A DNA stretch of 64,000 nt from Massilia terrae (GTDB lineage Bacteria > Pseudomonadota > Gammaproteobacteria > Burkholderiales > Burkholderiaceae_D): the NCBI RefSeq assembly GCF_024753145.1, contig NZ_JANUGU010000002.1, positions 186,001 to 250,000 of the forward strand, given 5' to 3'. Below are positions 25,601 to 36,279 of the stretch, piece by piece. The notes beneath the pieces were generated by a model. That model saw only the letters and a list, made by a program, of their open reading frames with translations, did no database searches and was not told where the DNA came from. Position 1 is the first letter of the stretch. Each line of letters begins with the position of its first letter. Made by a program: the position numbers and the translations under genes.

Positions 25601-26837
25601 GGAACACGCGGTCCTGCTCCTCCACCGACAGGCGCGCGAACAGCGGCAGGATCTCCACGTGCGGCGGATGATGCTTGCGCAGCGCCTCGGCGCAATCGCG
25701 GATCTCGCGCTCGCCCGGCAGGAACACCAGCACGTCGCCCTGGCCCAGGCGCGCCAGCTCGTCGACGCCATCGACCACGGCGTCGATCAGGTCGCGCTTG
25801 TCGCGCGCGGCCTGCGCCTTGGTGACCTTGTTCGGATCGGTCCCCGGCGGCGAAACGACTTCGCTGTCCACCGGCCGGTAGCGCACCTCGACCTTGTACA
25901 GGCGGCCCGACACCTCGATCACCGGCGCCGGCTTCTCCGGCGTGCCGAAATGGCGCGCGAAGCGGTCGGCGTCGATGGTCGCGGACGTGATGATCACCTT
26001 CAGCTCCGGCCGGCGCGGCAGGATCTGCTTCAGGTAGCCGAGCAGGAAGTCGATGTTCAGGCTGCGCTCATGCGCCTCGTCGATGATGATCGTGTCGTAG
26101 GCCCGGAGCAGCGGGTCGGTCTGCGTTTCGGCCAGCAGGATACCGTCGGTCATCAGCTTGACCGAGGCGCCCTTCTGCAGCGTGTCGGTGAAGCGCACCT
26201 TGAAGCCGACATGCTCGCCCAGCGGCGTGCCCAGTTCCTGCGCAATGCGCTTGGCGGTGGACGACGCCGCGATCCGGCGCGGCTGCGTGTGGCCGATCAG
26301 GCCCTTCGAACCGCGCCCCAGTTCGAGGCAGATCTTGGGCAGCTGGGTGGTCTTGCCCGAACCGGTTTCGCCGGACACGATGACCACCTGGTTCTCCTGC
26401 ACCGCCTTCGCGATCTCCGCGCGGCGGCTGGAAACCGGCAGCTCCTCCGGGAACACGATCGGCGGCAGCGGATTGCGGAATGGCGCTTCGTCCGCCGCAC
26501 GCGGCTCGCGCCTGCCCTCGCCCGGCTGGCGCGGTTCGCGGCGCCCCGGCTGGCCCTCGCCACGACGCTCGCCGCGGCGCTGGCCGTCCCCGCGCGCCGG
26601 CTGGCCCGCGCCTCCTTGCGTCTCTTGACGGCGCTCGCCAGCACGCTGCTCCTTCTGTCCCTGCCCGGCCGCCAGCGCGTCGCGCCGCGATGCGTTATGC
26701 TCGGGCCGCGGCGCGCGGCGCGCTTGCGCATCCGATCCGCGCGCGCCATCGCCGTCCTGCCGCTTGCGGTGGTCGTTCGAACTGGGGGAAGACGCGCGCG
26801 CCGATGGCGGCGAAGGCTTGTTACTCTGCTCAGACAT
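22608..26837 (-). CDS. hrpA: ATP-dependent RNA helicase HrpA (DEAH family)
   Basis: A 1409-residue DEAH helicase. The first 120 residues are a disordered, Arg/Gly/Glu-rich basic extension with many RRE and GQ repeats. The helicase core follows with Walker A GETGSGKTTQLPK, QPRRIAA, DEAH (IDEAHERS), SATID, and later TNVAETSLTVPGI and QRAGRCGR. Next come the HA2/OB region and the long HrpA-specific C-terminal domain. HrpA-family helicases resolve collided ribosomes and act on mRNA in the cytoplasm. Length is a little above the usual 1300 because of the N-terminal tail. The ATG at 26837 lies 55 bases from the divergent argA start, so the two promoters are close together. Confidence 0.95.
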   Translation of the reverse strand: MSEQSNKPSPPSARASSPSSNDHRKRQDGDGARGSDAQARRAPRPEHNASRRDALAAGQGQKEQRAGERRQETQGGAGQPARGDGQRRGERRGEGQPGRREPRQPGEGRREPRAADEAPFRNPLPPIVFPEELPVSSRRAEIAKAVQENQVVIVSGETGSGKTTQLPKICLELGRGSKGLIGHTQPRRIAASSTAKRIAQELGTPLGEHVGFKVRFTDTLQKGASVKLMTDGILLAETQTDPLLRAYDTIIIDEAHERSLNIDFLLGYLKQILPRRPELKVIITSATIDADRFARHFGTPEKPAPVIEVSGRLYKVEVRYRPVDSEVVSPPGTDPNKVTKAQAARDKRDLIDAVVDGVDELARLGQGDVLVFLPGEREIRDCAEALRKHHPPHVEILPLFARLSVEEQDRVFRTTNARRIVLATNVAETSLTVPGIRYVVDAGLARVKRYSFRNKVEQLQVEPISQAAANQRAGRCGRVADGVCIRLYEEADFAQRPRFTDPEILRSSLAAVILRMKSLHLTDVESFPFIEPPQGRAIADGYQLLQEVGAVDEVNQLTPLGRKLAKLPLDPRVGRMILAAVDSACLTEMLIVASALSVQDPRDRPMEYQQQADEKHKKFADEKSEFLSYLKIWNWFGQAIEHKKSNRQLQEACRENFLSQLRLREWRDVHSQLLTIVKEQGWRMNEAPATYDQLHLALLTGLLGNIGFKGEDEQGGQYLGARGIKFHIWPGSSLSKKPGKWVMAAELVETTRLYARTIAQIQPEWVEKVGAHLLKKSWGEPRWEKRPAQVTASERATLYGIVVYSQRRINYALHNPMEAREIFIRDALVGGDYDTRAPFFAHNQKLVREIENLEHKSRRQDVLVDDQLIYAFYDKEIPSDVVNGAGFDKWYKDASRENPKLLYLIREELMRHEAAGVTTELFPKTMNVTGIEMGLSYHFEPGSVRDGVTMTVPLFALNQIPQERAAWLVPGMLKEKVHLLLKSLPQKLRRHCVPLPEFAARFAERVQEAGRFGRGDLIDALIADVRSQTGGVQVLTSDFKLETLPAHLFMNFKVIDEHGRQLDMGRNLASLQAELGGQARQSFQRMAEAAPTLTPSVSEKPRGGGAAPATAASSKAAAAPAAEPVVSQHSNITGWTFGELPELLEISQGKLTLIGFPALVDKNTHCDLEVFDDPNVAARTHRVGLRRLFALQFKDQLKFAEKNIPGLQNMGMQFMSVGTQEELRDQIISKAIDIACLQDPLPTDAASFNKRKDEGKGRLGLLINEIARLAGQILGEFYTLPKKLQSLPQQAASDIQAQLKELVHKRFVADTEYSQLAHFPRYVKGIHVRIEKLRGNPARDAQLMTEWQNAASQFQRVSKNQPGKNLDPRMVEFRWLLEELRVSLFAQELRTPMPVSPKRLQKVWESMQR

Positions 26838-26877
26838 TGTTTTTGAAGGTATTTGGTGCGCTGATTGCGCAGCGAAT

Positions 26878-26883
26878 TATAAT
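26878..26883 (+). promoter_or_regulatory. -10 element of argA, implying a near-leaderless transcript
   Basis: A perfect TATAAT ends nine bases before the argA ATG at 26893, with TTGGTG 19 bases upstream as a weak -35. Transcription would start within a few bases of the ATG. There is no Shine-Dalgarno sequence before argA, in agreement with a leaderless or very short leader. Confidence 0.5.
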
Positions 26884-26892
26884 GCGGCAAAT

Positions 26893-28206
26893 ATGGAAAA
26901 CCCTATCCAATTCGTCCAGTGGCTGCGTTCCGTCGCGCCTTACGTCCACGCCTTCCGCGGCAAGACTTTCGTCGTCGCCTTCCCGGGTGAGCTGGTCCAT
27001 GCCGGCGCCCTGCCGGTGCTCGCGCACGACCTGTCGCTGCTGGTCGCACTCGGCATCAAGGTCGTCATCGTGCACGGCTCGCGGCCCCAGGTCGCCGAAC
27101 AGCTAGCGCTGCGCAACGTCGAGGGCCGCTTCCACGACGGCATCCGCATCACCGATGGCGCCGCGCTCGAATGCGCGAAGGAAGCCGCCGGCGAACTGCG
27201 GCTGGATATCGAAGCCGCCTTCAGCCAGGGTCTGCCCAACACGCCGATGGCGCACGCCGGCATCCGCATCATCTCCGGTAATTTCGTCACCGCGCGCCCG
27301 CTTGGCGTGATTGACGGGATCGACTTCGAACTCACCGGCGTCACCCGCAAGATCGCGGCCGAGACCATCCACCCGATCCTCGCCACCGAGAACAGCCTGG
27401 TGCTGCTGTCGCCGCTGGGCTTCTCGCCCACCGGCGAAGTGTTCAACCTGACCATGGAAGACGTGGCCGTCTCGGCCTCGATCGCCCTGCACGCGGACAA
27501 GCTGATCTTCATCACCGAGACCGAGATGATGAAGGACCTCGGCGGCGGCGAGCTGCGCGAGCTGTCCTCGCACCAGGCCGAAGCCGTGCTGCAGGCCGAC
27601 TTCCTGCCCAGCGATGCGGCGTTCTACCTGCAGCACGCGATCAAGGCCACCAACGCCGGCGTCGACCGCGCCCACATCGTGCCGTTCCAGATGGACGGCT
27701 CGGCGCTGCTGGAGCTGTTCACCCACGACGGCGTCGGCACCATGATCAGCCACGAGAACCTCGAGAGCCTGCGCCAGGCCACAATTGAGGACGTCGGCGG
27801 GATTATCAAGCTCATTGAACCGCTCGAGGCCGACGGCACCCTGGTCAAGCGCGGCCGCGAGCTGATCGAACGCGAGATCGACCAGTTCTCGGTGATCGAC
27901 CACGACGGCGTGATCTTCGGCTGCGCAGCACTGTACCCCTTCCCGGAAGCGAAGATGGCCGAGATGGCATGCCTGACCGTCAATCCCGACGCGCAGGCCC
28001 AGGGCGACGGCGAGCGCATCCTCAAGCACATGGAGAACCGCGCGCGCGCCGCCGGCATGGGCAAGCTGTTCGTGCTGACCACCCGCACCTCGCACTGGTT
28101 CAAGAAGCGCGGCTTCGTCACCGCCACGGTGGACGACCTGCCGAAGGACCGCCAGCACATGTACAACTGGCAGCGCAAATCGCAAGTCCTGATCAAGCAA
28201 CTATAA
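26893..28206 (+). CDS. argA: N-acetylglutamate synthase
   Basis: A 437-residue enzyme that acetylates glutamate with acetyl-CoA, the first step of arginine synthesis. The N-terminal amino-acid-kinase-like domain ([44 protein letters not shown]) binds arginine for feedback control. The C-terminal GNAT domain contains [34 protein letters not shown] and the WFKKRGF segment. Length and order are those of classical ArgA. The ATG at 26893 matches the conserved family N-terminus; it lacks a ribosome binding site and follows a TATAAT by nine bases. yggX follows 35 bases after the stop. Divergent from hrpA. Confidence 0.95.
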   Translation: MENPIQFVQWLRSVAPYVHAFRGKTFVVAFPGELVHAGALPVLAHDLSLLVALGIKVVIVHGSRPQVAEQLALRNVEGRFHDGIRITDGAALECAKEAAGELRLDIEAAFSQGLPNTPMAHAGIRIISGNFVTARPLGVIDGIDFELTGVTRKIAAETIHPILATENSLVLLSPLGFSPTGEVFNLTMEDVAVSASIALHADKLIFITETEMMKDLGGGELRELSSHQAEAVLQADFLPSDAAFYLQHAIKATNAGVDRAHIVPFQMDGSALLELFTHDGVGTMISHENLESLRQATIEDVGGIIKLIEPLEADGTLVKRGRELIEREIDQFSVIDHDGVIFGCAALYPFPEAKMAEMACLTVNPDAQAQGDGERILKHMENRARAAGMGKLFVLTTRTSHWFKKRGFVTATVDDLPKDRQHMYNWQRKSQVLIKQL

Positions 28207-28241
28207 TTTCATCTTCACGAACAGATTCAGGAGCAAAAACA

Positions 28242-28514
28242 ATGGCCCGCACAGTCCACTGCATCAAGCTGAACAAGGAAGCCGAAGGACTCGACTTCCC
28301 GCCTTACCCGGGCGAGCTGGGCAAGCGTATTTACGAATCGGTATCGAAGGAAGCCTGGGCAGGCTGGCTGAAGCACCAGACCATGCTGATCAACGAAAAC
28401 CGCCTGAACATGGCGGACGCCCGCGCCCGCAAGTACCTGGCGGCGCAAATGGAAAAGCACTTCTTTGGCGAGGGCGCGGATCAGGCTTCCGGCTACGTTC
28501 CGCCGACGGCCTGA
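28242..28514 (+). CDS. yggX: Fe(2+)-trafficking / oxidative damage protection protein
   Basis: A 90-residue YggX-family protein: [38 protein letters not shown] with the conserved Cys7, then [35 protein letters not shown]. It protects Fe-S clusters and helps supply Fe(II); in the cytoplasm it can also interact with MutY-type repair. AGGAG lies nine bases before the ATG. A TATAAT at 28202-28207 overlaps the argA stop and may give it its own promoter, although the -35 is poor; co-transcription with argA is also likely. Downstream is a REP doublet. Confidence 0.95.
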   Translation: MARTVHCIKLNKEAEGLDFPPYPGELGKRIYESVSKEAWAGWLKHQTMLINENRLNMADARARKYLAAQMEKHFFGEGADQASGYVPPTA

Positions 28515-28540
28515 TCCAAGTTCACGGCTGCTCAACGAAA

Positions 28541-28642
28541 TGGGGTTCCCGCGCAGGCGGGAACCCATAGAACGCATGAGGTGCCGCGCAAACAGCGTCG
28601 CCCGTTAGCTCAGCATGCATCCCCGCCTGCGCGGGCACGACG
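28541..28642. repeat. REP doublet between yggX and the lipoprotein gene
   Basis: Inverted palindromes at 28541-28569 (GTTCCCGCGCAGGCGGGAAC) and 28611-28642 (CCCCGCCTGCGCGGGCACGACG). The inner flanks CCCATAGAACGC and CTCAGCATG recur at other doublets of the window, so this is a full-length unit of the family. Confidence 0.85.
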
Positions 28643-28653
28643 TGCCGAAGCAC

Positions 28654-28980
28654 TCACATCCGCTTGCACTGCCTCAGCTCGCAGCGCGCCATGTACACCT
28701 TGCCATCCCCGCACTGCATCCGGTAGACCTCCACCGGCCCCGGCTCCGTCACCAGCCCGGCGCCCATTCCGCCGCTGCACTGCGCGCGGCTGGCCATCTT
28801 TTCCACCGTCGCCGACGACACCCCGGCCCTGAACGGAATGCGCTCGATCGGCACCCCATCCGCCAACAGCTGCGCGACCGGCGCGGCCTTGGCCAGCGGC
28901 GCCGGCGCAGTGTCGGCGGGTCGATGAAAAGCCGAGCAGCCACCCAGCACCATCAGCGCGAGCACCAGCAGTCGTTTCAT
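28654..28980 (-). CDS. putative lipoprotein, 108 aa
   Basis: A signal peptide (MKRLLVLALMVL) with a lipobox LGGC puts the lipidated cysteine at residue 15. The mature part has about 93 residues, with a helical stretch (PVAQLLADGVPIERIPFRAG) followed by a Cys-rich end (AQCSGGMGAG, YRMQCGDGKVYMARCELRQCKRM). The four cysteines in this half are likely to pair in the periplasm. The ATG at 28980 lies 14 bases after the rpiA stop on the same strand, so it is probably the second gene of that transcript. The family is not recognised. Confidence 0.7.
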   Translation of the reverse strand: MKRLLVLALMVLGGCSAFHRPADTAPAPLAKAAPVAQLLADGVPIERIPFRAGVSSATVEKMASRAQCSGGMGAGLVTEPGPVEVYRMQCGDGKVYMARCELRQCKRM

Positions 28981-28994
28981 CTTCTCCTCCCCGG

Positions 28995-29666
28995 TCAGAA
29001 GGTCAGCTTCTTCACGCCGTCCGCGGTCCCCAGCAGGCACACATTGGCGCCGCGCTGCGCGAACAGGCCCACCGTGATCACGCCCGGCATCTGGTTGATC
29101 TGCGATTCCAGCGCCACCGGATCGGCGATCGCCAGCCCGGCCACGTCGATGATGTGCGCGCCGTTGTCGGTCACCACCGGCTCGGTGCCCTTCACGCGCA
29201 GCTTCGGCTGCCCGCCCAGCGCCACCAGCTGGCGCATGATCGCCTGCCCGGCCATCGGCACCACTTCCACCGGCAGCGGGAATTTGCCCAGCACCTGCAC
29301 CAGCTTGGAGCCGTCCGCGATGCACACGAATTTGTCCGACACCGACGCCACGATCTTTTCGCGCGTGAGCGCCGCGCCGCCGCCCTTGATCATCGCGCCG
29401 CTGGCGGTGATCTCGTCGGCGCCGTCCACGTACACCGAGATGCGCTCGACGTCGTTCAGGTCGAACACCGGAATGCCGTGCCCGCGCAGGCGCTCGGCGG
29501 TCGCTTCCGACGACGCCACCGCGCCCTTGATGCGCTCTTTGATCTTGCCGAGTTCGTCGATGAAGAAGTTCGCCGTCGAGCCGGTGCCGACGCCGATGAT
29601 CTCGCCATCCACCACGTAATCGATGGCGGCGCGCGCCACGGCCTGTTTGAGTTCGTCCTGGGTCAT
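28995..29666 (-). CDS. rpiA: ribose-5-phosphate isomerase A
   Basis: A 223-residue enzyme that interconverts ribose 5-phosphate and ribulose 5-phosphate in the non-oxidative pentose phosphate pathway. Motifs are [16 protein letters not shown] (phosphate loop), [17 protein letters not shown] (catalytic Asp), [15 protein letters not shown], and [18 protein letters not shown]. The ATG at 29666 (MTQDELKQ) is the family start. An ATG ten codons upstream at 29696 exists, but a TAAAAT that could be the -10 box overlaps it, so it is less likely. It supplies the pathway that shares zwf and tal elsewhere in this window. Confidence 0.93.
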   Translation of the reverse strand: MTQDELKQAVARAAIDYVVDGEIIGVGTGSTANFFIDELGKIKERIKGAVASSEATAERLRGHGIPVFDLNDVERISVYVDGADEITASGAMIKGGGAALTREKIVASVSDKFVCIADGSKLVQVLGKFPLPVEVVPMAGQAIMRQLVALGGQPKLRVKGTEPVVTDNGAHIIDVAGLAIADPVALESQINQMPGVITVGLFAQRGANVCLLGTADGVKKLTF

Positions 29667-29732
29667 GATGTTCGAATGTGAAGAGGAATACGCCATTTTA
29701 GCGGATCGGCCACCGTCGCCGCCATTTCCCCC

Positions 29733-30209
29733 TTAGTCGGACAAGCAACCGTACAAGTGACGTCCTTCGTGCGCGTCCGCCCCGATGTGGCGCACCACCA
29801 GGACGCCACCGCCCTGGCGTACCAGGCAGAAGCGCGCTTCGTAAGCCTGCGCCGTGCCGCGCGCCTCGATCCGCACCTGGTACACCCGCCCCGGCTCCAG
29901 CTTGGCGGCCGGCGACTGCGGCAGCGCCTGGACCCGGCCGCCGTACGGGATGCACATGCTGAAATTGACCGGAAAGGTGCGCTCGGCCGGCATCGCCATC
30001 CGCCACAGCAGCGGCTTCCTCGCGTGCGGATCGGTGACCGTCACCGCATCGAAATCGGGCGCGCCACGGCGCTGCTCCTCGCGCTCGGAGATGGTGAAGC
30101 ACGGCTCGCCATTCGCGCTGGCGCGCACCTCCGCCTCGCCCACGCGCACGGGATTGGCGGACACTTCGCAGGCTGCGGCCAGCAGCAGGCAGCAAAACAG
30201 GACCCTCAT
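29733..30209 (-). CDS. exported hypothetical protein, 158 aa
   Basis: A signal peptide (MRVLFCCLLLAAACEVSANP) is followed by a 135-residue beta-rich domain with segments ANGEPCFTISE, LWRMAMPAERTFPVNFSMCIPYG and ARFCLVRQGGGVLVVRHIGADAHEGRHLYGCLSD. Four cysteines in the mature part fit disulfides in the periplasm. I do not recognise the family. The ATG at 30209 was chosen because it begins the signal peptide; the open frame further upstream has no such feature. The metallopeptidase-like gene lies upstream on the same strand, 62 bases away. Confidence 0.65.
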   Translation of the reverse strand: MRVLFCCLLLAAACEVSANPVRVGEAEVRASANGEPCFTISEREEQRRGAPDFDAVTVTDPHARKPLLWRMAMPAERTFPVNFSMCIPYGGRVQALPQSPAAKLEPGRVYQVRIEARGTAQAYEARFCLVRQGGGVLVVRHIGADAHEGRHLYGCLSD

Positions 30210-30271
30210 GGACGGACCTCGGACGTCGGATTGAAAGAACCCGTCCAGCCTAAATTGTTGCCATGAGGAAG

Positions 30272-30838
30272 TTATTGAGATTTCGCAAATGCGTGCGGCG
30301 TGCGTAGCAGCCGCGCCGCGGCCCCGCGCGGCAGGTTGGCGCGGCTGTGCGGCGCGTGCAGGAAGCCCGCCAGCACCGACTCGAACAAGGCCAGGCTGTC
30401 GCGATAACGGCGCTGGCTCATCGCCTCCGGCCCCAGGTGGCGCAGCGCGAAATAATCGGCCAGCAGCTCGCCCTGCGCTTCCATATTGTAGTCGGCCAGG
30501 GTCGCGCCTTCGCGCAGCGCGTAGCGGTACGACAGCCCAAGCCGGACCACGCCGCGCAGCCGCACCGGATAGCCCAGCTGGTGCTGCCACACGTGCACCA
30601 TCTCGTGCATGAACCAGTGCCGCGCCGGCAGGTCGCCGCGGGCGTAGTCCTGCAGGAAGCAGGAATGGTGGAAGTAGATGCTGCCGTTCGGCGACATCGC
30701 GCAGTTACGCGGCTGCAGGCCGAACGGAAGATAGGGACGGTTGTGGACGCGCACGCGCGAGTAGTCGATGGCGTCGCCGAACAACAATGACGCCATCGCG
30801 ATCTCGCCCGCCGTCAGCGGGCGCGCCCGCCGCTCCAC
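30272..30838 (-). CDS. putative zinc metallopeptidase-like protein (HEMVH motif)
   Basis: A 188-residue protein with HEMVHVWQ (about residues 78-85), an H-E-x-x-H zinc site, after [24 protein letters not shown] Glu in [14 protein letters not shown] (about residues 118-131) is a candidate third ligand, as in gluzincins. The N-terminus [30 protein letters not shown] resembles the DUF4157-like peptidases found near toxin and Rhs loci. It has no signal peptide. The GTG at 30838 begins four bases after the eda stop, so it is the third gene of edd-eda; an ATG 14 codons in is possible. A link to sugar catabolism is not evident and the substrate is unknown. Confidence 0.6.
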   Translation of the reverse strand: MERRARPLTAGEIAMASLLFGDAIDYSRVRVHNRPYLPFGLQPRNCAMSPNGSIYFHHSCFLQDYARGDLPARHWFMHEMVHVWQHQLGYPVRLRGVVRLGLSYRYALREGATLADYNMEAQGELLADYFALRHLGPEAMSQRRYRDSLALFESVLAGFLHAPHSRANLPRGAAARLLRTPHAFAKSQ

Positions 30839-30842
30839 GGGC

Positions 30843-31468
30843 TTACTTGCCGAGGGCGGCGGCCGCCGAGGCCAGCTCCGTGATCAGGTCCCAGTCGCCG
30901 GCCTTGATCGCATCGGCCGGGGTCAGCCACGAACCGCCCACGCACGCCACGTTCTTCAGCGCCAGGAACTGCGGCGCGGTCTCGATCGAGATGCCGCCGG
31001 TCGGGCAGAAGGTCACGTCCGGCAGCGGGCCGGCGATCGCCTTCAGCATGCCCACGCCGCCCGCCGGCACCGCCGGGAACAGCTTGAGCTGGCGGAAGCC
31101 GGCTTCGCGCGCGGCCATCACTTCCGACGGCGTCATCACGCCCGGCAGCAGCGGCAGGCCGCTCTTCTTGGCCGCGTCGATCAGCGCCGGGGTCAGGCCC
31201 GGCGACACGCCGAACACCGCGCCCGCATCGCGCGAAGCGGCGAATTCTTCCGGCTGGGTCAGCGTGCCGACGCCGACGATCGCGCCCTCGACCTGGCTCA
31301 TGGCGCGGATCGCGTCCAGGCCGTGCGCGGTGCGCAGGGTCACCTCCAGCACGCGGATGCCGCCCTTGACCAGCGCGCGCGCCAGCGGCACGGCGGTGTC
31401 GGGGTCGTCGATCGCGATCACCGGGATCACGGTCGCCGAGCGCATGATGTCAAGCAGGTTCGTGGTAG

Positions 31469-31472
<4 letters not shown>
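30843..31472 (-). CDS. eda: KDPG / KHG aldolase
   Basis: A 209-residue class I aldolase that cleaves 2-keto-3-deoxy-6-phosphogluconate to pyruvate and glyceraldehyde 3-phosphate, the last step of the Entner-Doudoroff pathway. Motifs are [28 protein letters not shown] (Glu), [31 protein letters not shown] (Schiff-base Lys) and FCPTGGIS. The ATG at 31472 overlaps the edd stop by four bases (ATGA), so the two are translationally coupled. A metallopeptidase-like gene follows immediately. HexR control is expected through the edd promoter. Confidence 0.95.
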
Positions 31473-33385
<1,913 letters not shown>

Positions 33386-33411
33386 GATGGGTTCCTTGTG
33401 AATTGGAATTC

Positions 33412-33426
33412 TGAAATTTTACTACG
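33412..33426. promoter_or_regulatory. HexR-like box upstream of edd
   Basis: Minus-strand CGTAGTAAAATTTCA lies 27 bases before the edd ATG. It matches the two copies in front of zwf in 13 of 15 positions, and the known HexR palindrome type TGTAATTAAATTACA. It would be bound by HexR and released by KDPG. Confidence 0.72.
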
Positions 33427-33479
33427 AATTTGGAGATTCCGGTTTGAAAATAGCAAGCGCACCACGCCTCCATAGCTAC

Positions 33480-33583
33480 CGTCATTCCCGCGCAGGCGGG
33501 AATCCCGTCTTGTTTGCATTTCCTTATATCTGAGACGGCGGCTGCGCATGAAAAATGGGGTTCCCGCCTCCGCGGGAACGACG
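33480..33583. repeat. REP doublet between edd and pgi
   Basis: Inverted palindromes at 33480-33505 (CATTCCCGCGCAGGCGGGAATC) and 33556-33583 (GTTCCCGCCTCCGCGGGAACGACG). It lies between the two HexR-like boxes of a divergent promoter region, so it could insulate the two transcripts. Confidence 0.8.
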
Positions 33584-33629
33584 GCGGCGGGCCGGCGCGA
33601 AGCGCGAGGCGGCGGCGCCAAAAATAATT

Positions 33630-33644
33630 TGTAGTGATTTTACG
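33630..33644. promoter_or_regulatory. HexR-like box upstream of pgi
   Basis: TGTAGTGATTTTACG on the plus strand lies 56 bases before the pgi ATG. It shares the GTAGT-n4-TTAC core with the edd and zwf boxes. It is the weakest of the four copies but in a sensible place. Confidence 0.55.
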
Positions 33645-33699
33645 CGCGCATCCTGTATCATTCGATAATCTGACCTGACAACATTCTGCCGCAATCGCC

Positions 33700-35340
33700 A
33701 TGTCCATGTCCCTGACCCGCACCGCAAGTTTCCAAGCCCTTGAAACCCACGCCGTCGACGCTGAAGACTGGCAGATGAGGAGCCTGTTCGCCGCCGATCC
33801 GCAGCGCTTCGAGCGCATGTCGCTGGAGGCGGCCGGCCTGTTCCTAGACTATTCAAAAAACCGTCTGGACGGGCGCACGCTTGAACTGCTGGCGGCGCTG
33901 GCGCGCGAGCGCCAGGTCGAGCAGCGCCGCGACGCCATGTTCGCCGGCGAGAAGATCAACAACACCGAAAACCGCGCCGTCCTGCACACCGCCCTGCGCG
34001 CCCCGAAAAACGCCAGCCTGGTGGTCGACGGCCAGGACGTGATCGCCGACGTGCACGAGGTGCTCGGCCGCATCCATCGCTTCACCGACGCCGTGCGCAA
34101 CGCCGAATGGCTGGGCCACACCGGCAAGCCGATCACCGACATCGTCAACATCGGCATCGGCGGCTCCGACCTCGGCCCCAAGATGGCCTGCCTGGCGCTG
34201 CGCCCCTTCGCCCATCCGCGCCTGGCCATGCACTTCGTCTCCAACGTCGACGGCCACGACATGGACGCCGCGCTGGAGAAGTGCGATCCCGAGACCACCC
34301 TGTTCATCGTCGCTTCCAAGACCTTCACCACCGCCGAGACCATGATGAACGCGCAGACCGCGCGCGCCTGGTTCGTCGAGCGCGCGCCGGAAGCGGCGCT
34401 GCCGAAGCACTTCGTCGCCGTCTCCACCAACACCGAAGCCGTGCGGGCCTTCGGCATCGACCCCGCCAACATGTTCCCGTTCTGGGACTGGGTCGGCGGC
34501 CGCTACTCCGTGTGGTCGGCGATCGGCCTGTCGGTCGCGCTGTGCGTCGGCTTCGGCTACTTCAGCGACTTCCTCGCCGGCGCGCATGCCATGGACGAGC
34601 ACTTCCGCACCGCGCCCGTCGAGCAGAACATGCCGATGCTGCTTGGCCTGGTCGGATTCTGGAACCGCGAATTCCTTGGCTGCCCGTCGGTCTCGATCGC
34701 GCCCTACCACCAGGACCTGAACCGCTTCCCGGCCTACCTGCAGCAGCTCGAAATGGAAAGCAACGGCAAGCGCGTCACGCGCGACGGCGCGCTGGTCGAG
34801 TACGAGACCTGCCCGGCGATCTGGGGCGAATGCGGCACCAACGGACAGCACGCCTACTTCCAGCTGCTGCACCAGGGTACCGACGTGACGCCGATGGACT
34901 TCATCGCCGCGCTGCGTCCGGCGCACGAACTGCACAAGCACCACACCGCCCTGCTGGCCAACTGCTTCGCGCAGTCGGAGGCTTTCATGAAAGGGAAGAC
35001 CGCGGACGAAGTGCGCAAGGACCTGCAGCAGCAAGGCCTGCCGCTGGCCGAGATCGAGCGCCTCACCCCGCACAAGACCTTCCCCGGCAACCGCCCCAGC
35101 AACACCATCCTGATGGACCACCTGAACCCGACATCGCTGGGCGCGCTGATCGCGCTGTACGAGCACAAGACCTTCGTACAGGGCGTGCTGTGGGACGTGA
35201 ACAGCTTCGACCAATGGGGCGTCGAACTGGGCAAGGTGCTGGCCAAGAAGATCGAGGCGGAGCTCGGCGGCGAACCGCAGCCGGAGCAGCACGACAGCTC
35301 CACCAATGGCCTGATCGCCCGCGCCCGCGCCGCGGTTTGA
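33700..35340 (+). CDS. pgi: glucose-6-phosphate isomerase
   Basis: A 546-residue enzyme that interconverts glucose 6-phosphate and fructose 6-phosphate. Family signatures are [29 protein letters not shown] and the C-terminal block [27 protein letters not shown] with the catalytic Lys. The active Glu lies in the FNQLEMES-like block ([14 protein letters not shown]). Length is normal. The ATG at 33700 is followed by a second in-frame ATG at codon 3. A gluconolactonase-like gene begins 12 bases after the stop, so both are likely to be co-transcribed. It feeds fructose 6-phosphate back to glucose 6-phosphate for an Entner-Doudoroff cycle. Confidence 0.96.
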   Translation: MSMSLTRTASFQALETHAVDAEDWQMRSLFAADPQRFERMSLEAAGLFLDYSKNRLDGRTLELLAALARERQVEQRRDAMFAGEKINNTENRAVLHTALRAPKNASLVVDGQDVIADVHEVLGRIHRFTDAVRNAEWLGHTGKPITDIVNIGIGGSDLGPKMACLALRPFAHPRLAMHFVSNVDGHDMDAALEKCDPETTLFIVASKTFTTAETMMNAQTARAWFVERAPEAALPKHFVAVSTNTEAVRAFGIDPANMFPFWDWVGGRYSVWSAIGLSVALCVGFGYFSDFLAGAHAMDEHFRTAPVEQNMPMLLGLVGFWNREFLGCPSVSIAPYHQDLNRFPAYLQQLEMESNGKRVTRDGALVEYETCPAIWGECGTNGQHAYFQLLHQGTDVTPMDFIAALRPAHELHKHHTALLANCFAQSEAFMKGKTADEVRKDLQQQGLPLAEIERLTPHKTFPGNRPSNTILMDHLNPTSLGALIALYEHKTFVQGVLWDVNSFDQWGVELGKVLAKKIEAELGGEPQPEQHDSSTNGLIARARAAV

Positions 35341-35352
35341 GGAATACTGTTT

Positions 35353-36249
35353 ATGCCGTTTGACGAACTACAGGTCGCCGTCAATCAGCCGATGCAGGTT
35401 GGCGAATGCCCGCTGTGGCATCACGCCGAGAAAAAGCTGTACTGGGTCGACATCGACGGCCACGCCGTGCACCGGCTCGACCCTGCCAGCGGCGGCACGA
35501 CCTCATGGCGGATGGAGAAGCAGCCTTCGGCCATCGCCATCGATGCAGAAGGCGGCCTCGTGGTCGCGCAGCGCAGCGGCATCGTCCATCTGGATACTGC
35601 AACGGGAGCGGTCAAGACGATCGCACCCGCGCCCTACGACACCGCCACCATCCGCTTCAATGACGGCCGCGCCGACCCTGCGGGCCGCTTCTGGATCGGC
35701 GGGCGCGACGAAGCCAGCGGCCGCGAAGCCGCCGCGATGTACGTGCTGGAACATGGCCGCCTGCGCACCGAGTGGCCGGCGACACTGAAGAATTCGAACG
35801 GCCTCGGCTTCAGCCCCGACGGCCGCCGCATGTACCACACCGACACCGCCACGCACCGCATCGACTGCTACGACTTCGATGCCGCGACCGGCGCGGCCAT
35901 CAACCGCCGCACCTTCCACCAGTTCGTATCGGACAAGAACGCGCCCGACTACGGCGGCCGCCCCGACGGCGCGACCGTGGACAGCGAAGGCAACTACTGG
36001 TGTGCGATGTTCGAAGGCGGCCGTGTGCTGTGCCTGTCGCCGGACGGCAAGATCATCCGCGAAGTGAAGCTGCCGCTGCGCTGTCCCACCATGCTGGCCT
36101 TCGGCGGCGAGGATTTGCGCACGCTGTACATCACCAGCGCCAGCCACGGACGGTCGGAAGCGGAGCGCGCGCAGTACCCGCTGACCGGCTGCGTCCTCTC
36201 GCTGCGCGTCGACATCGCCGGCCGCCCCGAACCGGCATACCAGCCCTAA
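35353..36249 (+). CDS. SMP-30 / gluconolactonase family protein
   Basis: A 298-residue six-bladed beta-propeller of the SMP-30/gluconolactonase/LRE family. Metal-binding motifs are GECPLW (Glu near residue 18), RFNDGRADPAGRFWIG (Asn/Asp), SNGLGFSPDGRRMYHTDT (Asn), and PDGATVDSEGNYW (Asp). The C-terminal PTMLAFGGEDLRTLYITSA is also typical. It is likely to hydrolyse a sugar lactone such as glucono-1,5-lactone or a related aldonolactone, which fits the location behind pgi and near edd-eda and zwf. No signal peptide, so it is cytoplasmic. It ends 30 bases before the convergent aqpZ stop. Confidence 0.88.
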   Translation: MPFDELQVAVNQPMQVGECPLWHHAEKKLYWVDIDGHAVHRLDPASGGTTSWRMEKQPSAIAIDAEGGLVVAQRSGIVHLDTATGAVKTIAPAPYDTATIRFNDGRADPAGRFWIGGRDEASGREAAAMYVLEHGRLRTEWPATLKNSNGLGFSPDGRRMYHTDTATHRIDCYDFDAATGAAINRRTFHQFVSDKNAPDYGGRPDGATVDSEGNYWCAMFEGGRVLCLSPDGKIIREVKLPLRCPTMLAFGGEDLRTLYITSASHGRSEAERAQYPLTGCVLSLRVDIAGRPEPAYQP

Positions 36250-36279
36250 AGCCGGCGCCGGCCGGTCAGCAGGCAGGCA

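Noticed and set aside
29666..29696. rpiA start at 29696 (ten residues longer)
   Set aside because: The added residues are not family-like and a TAAAAT that may be the -10 box overlaps that ATG. The start at 29666 matches the family.
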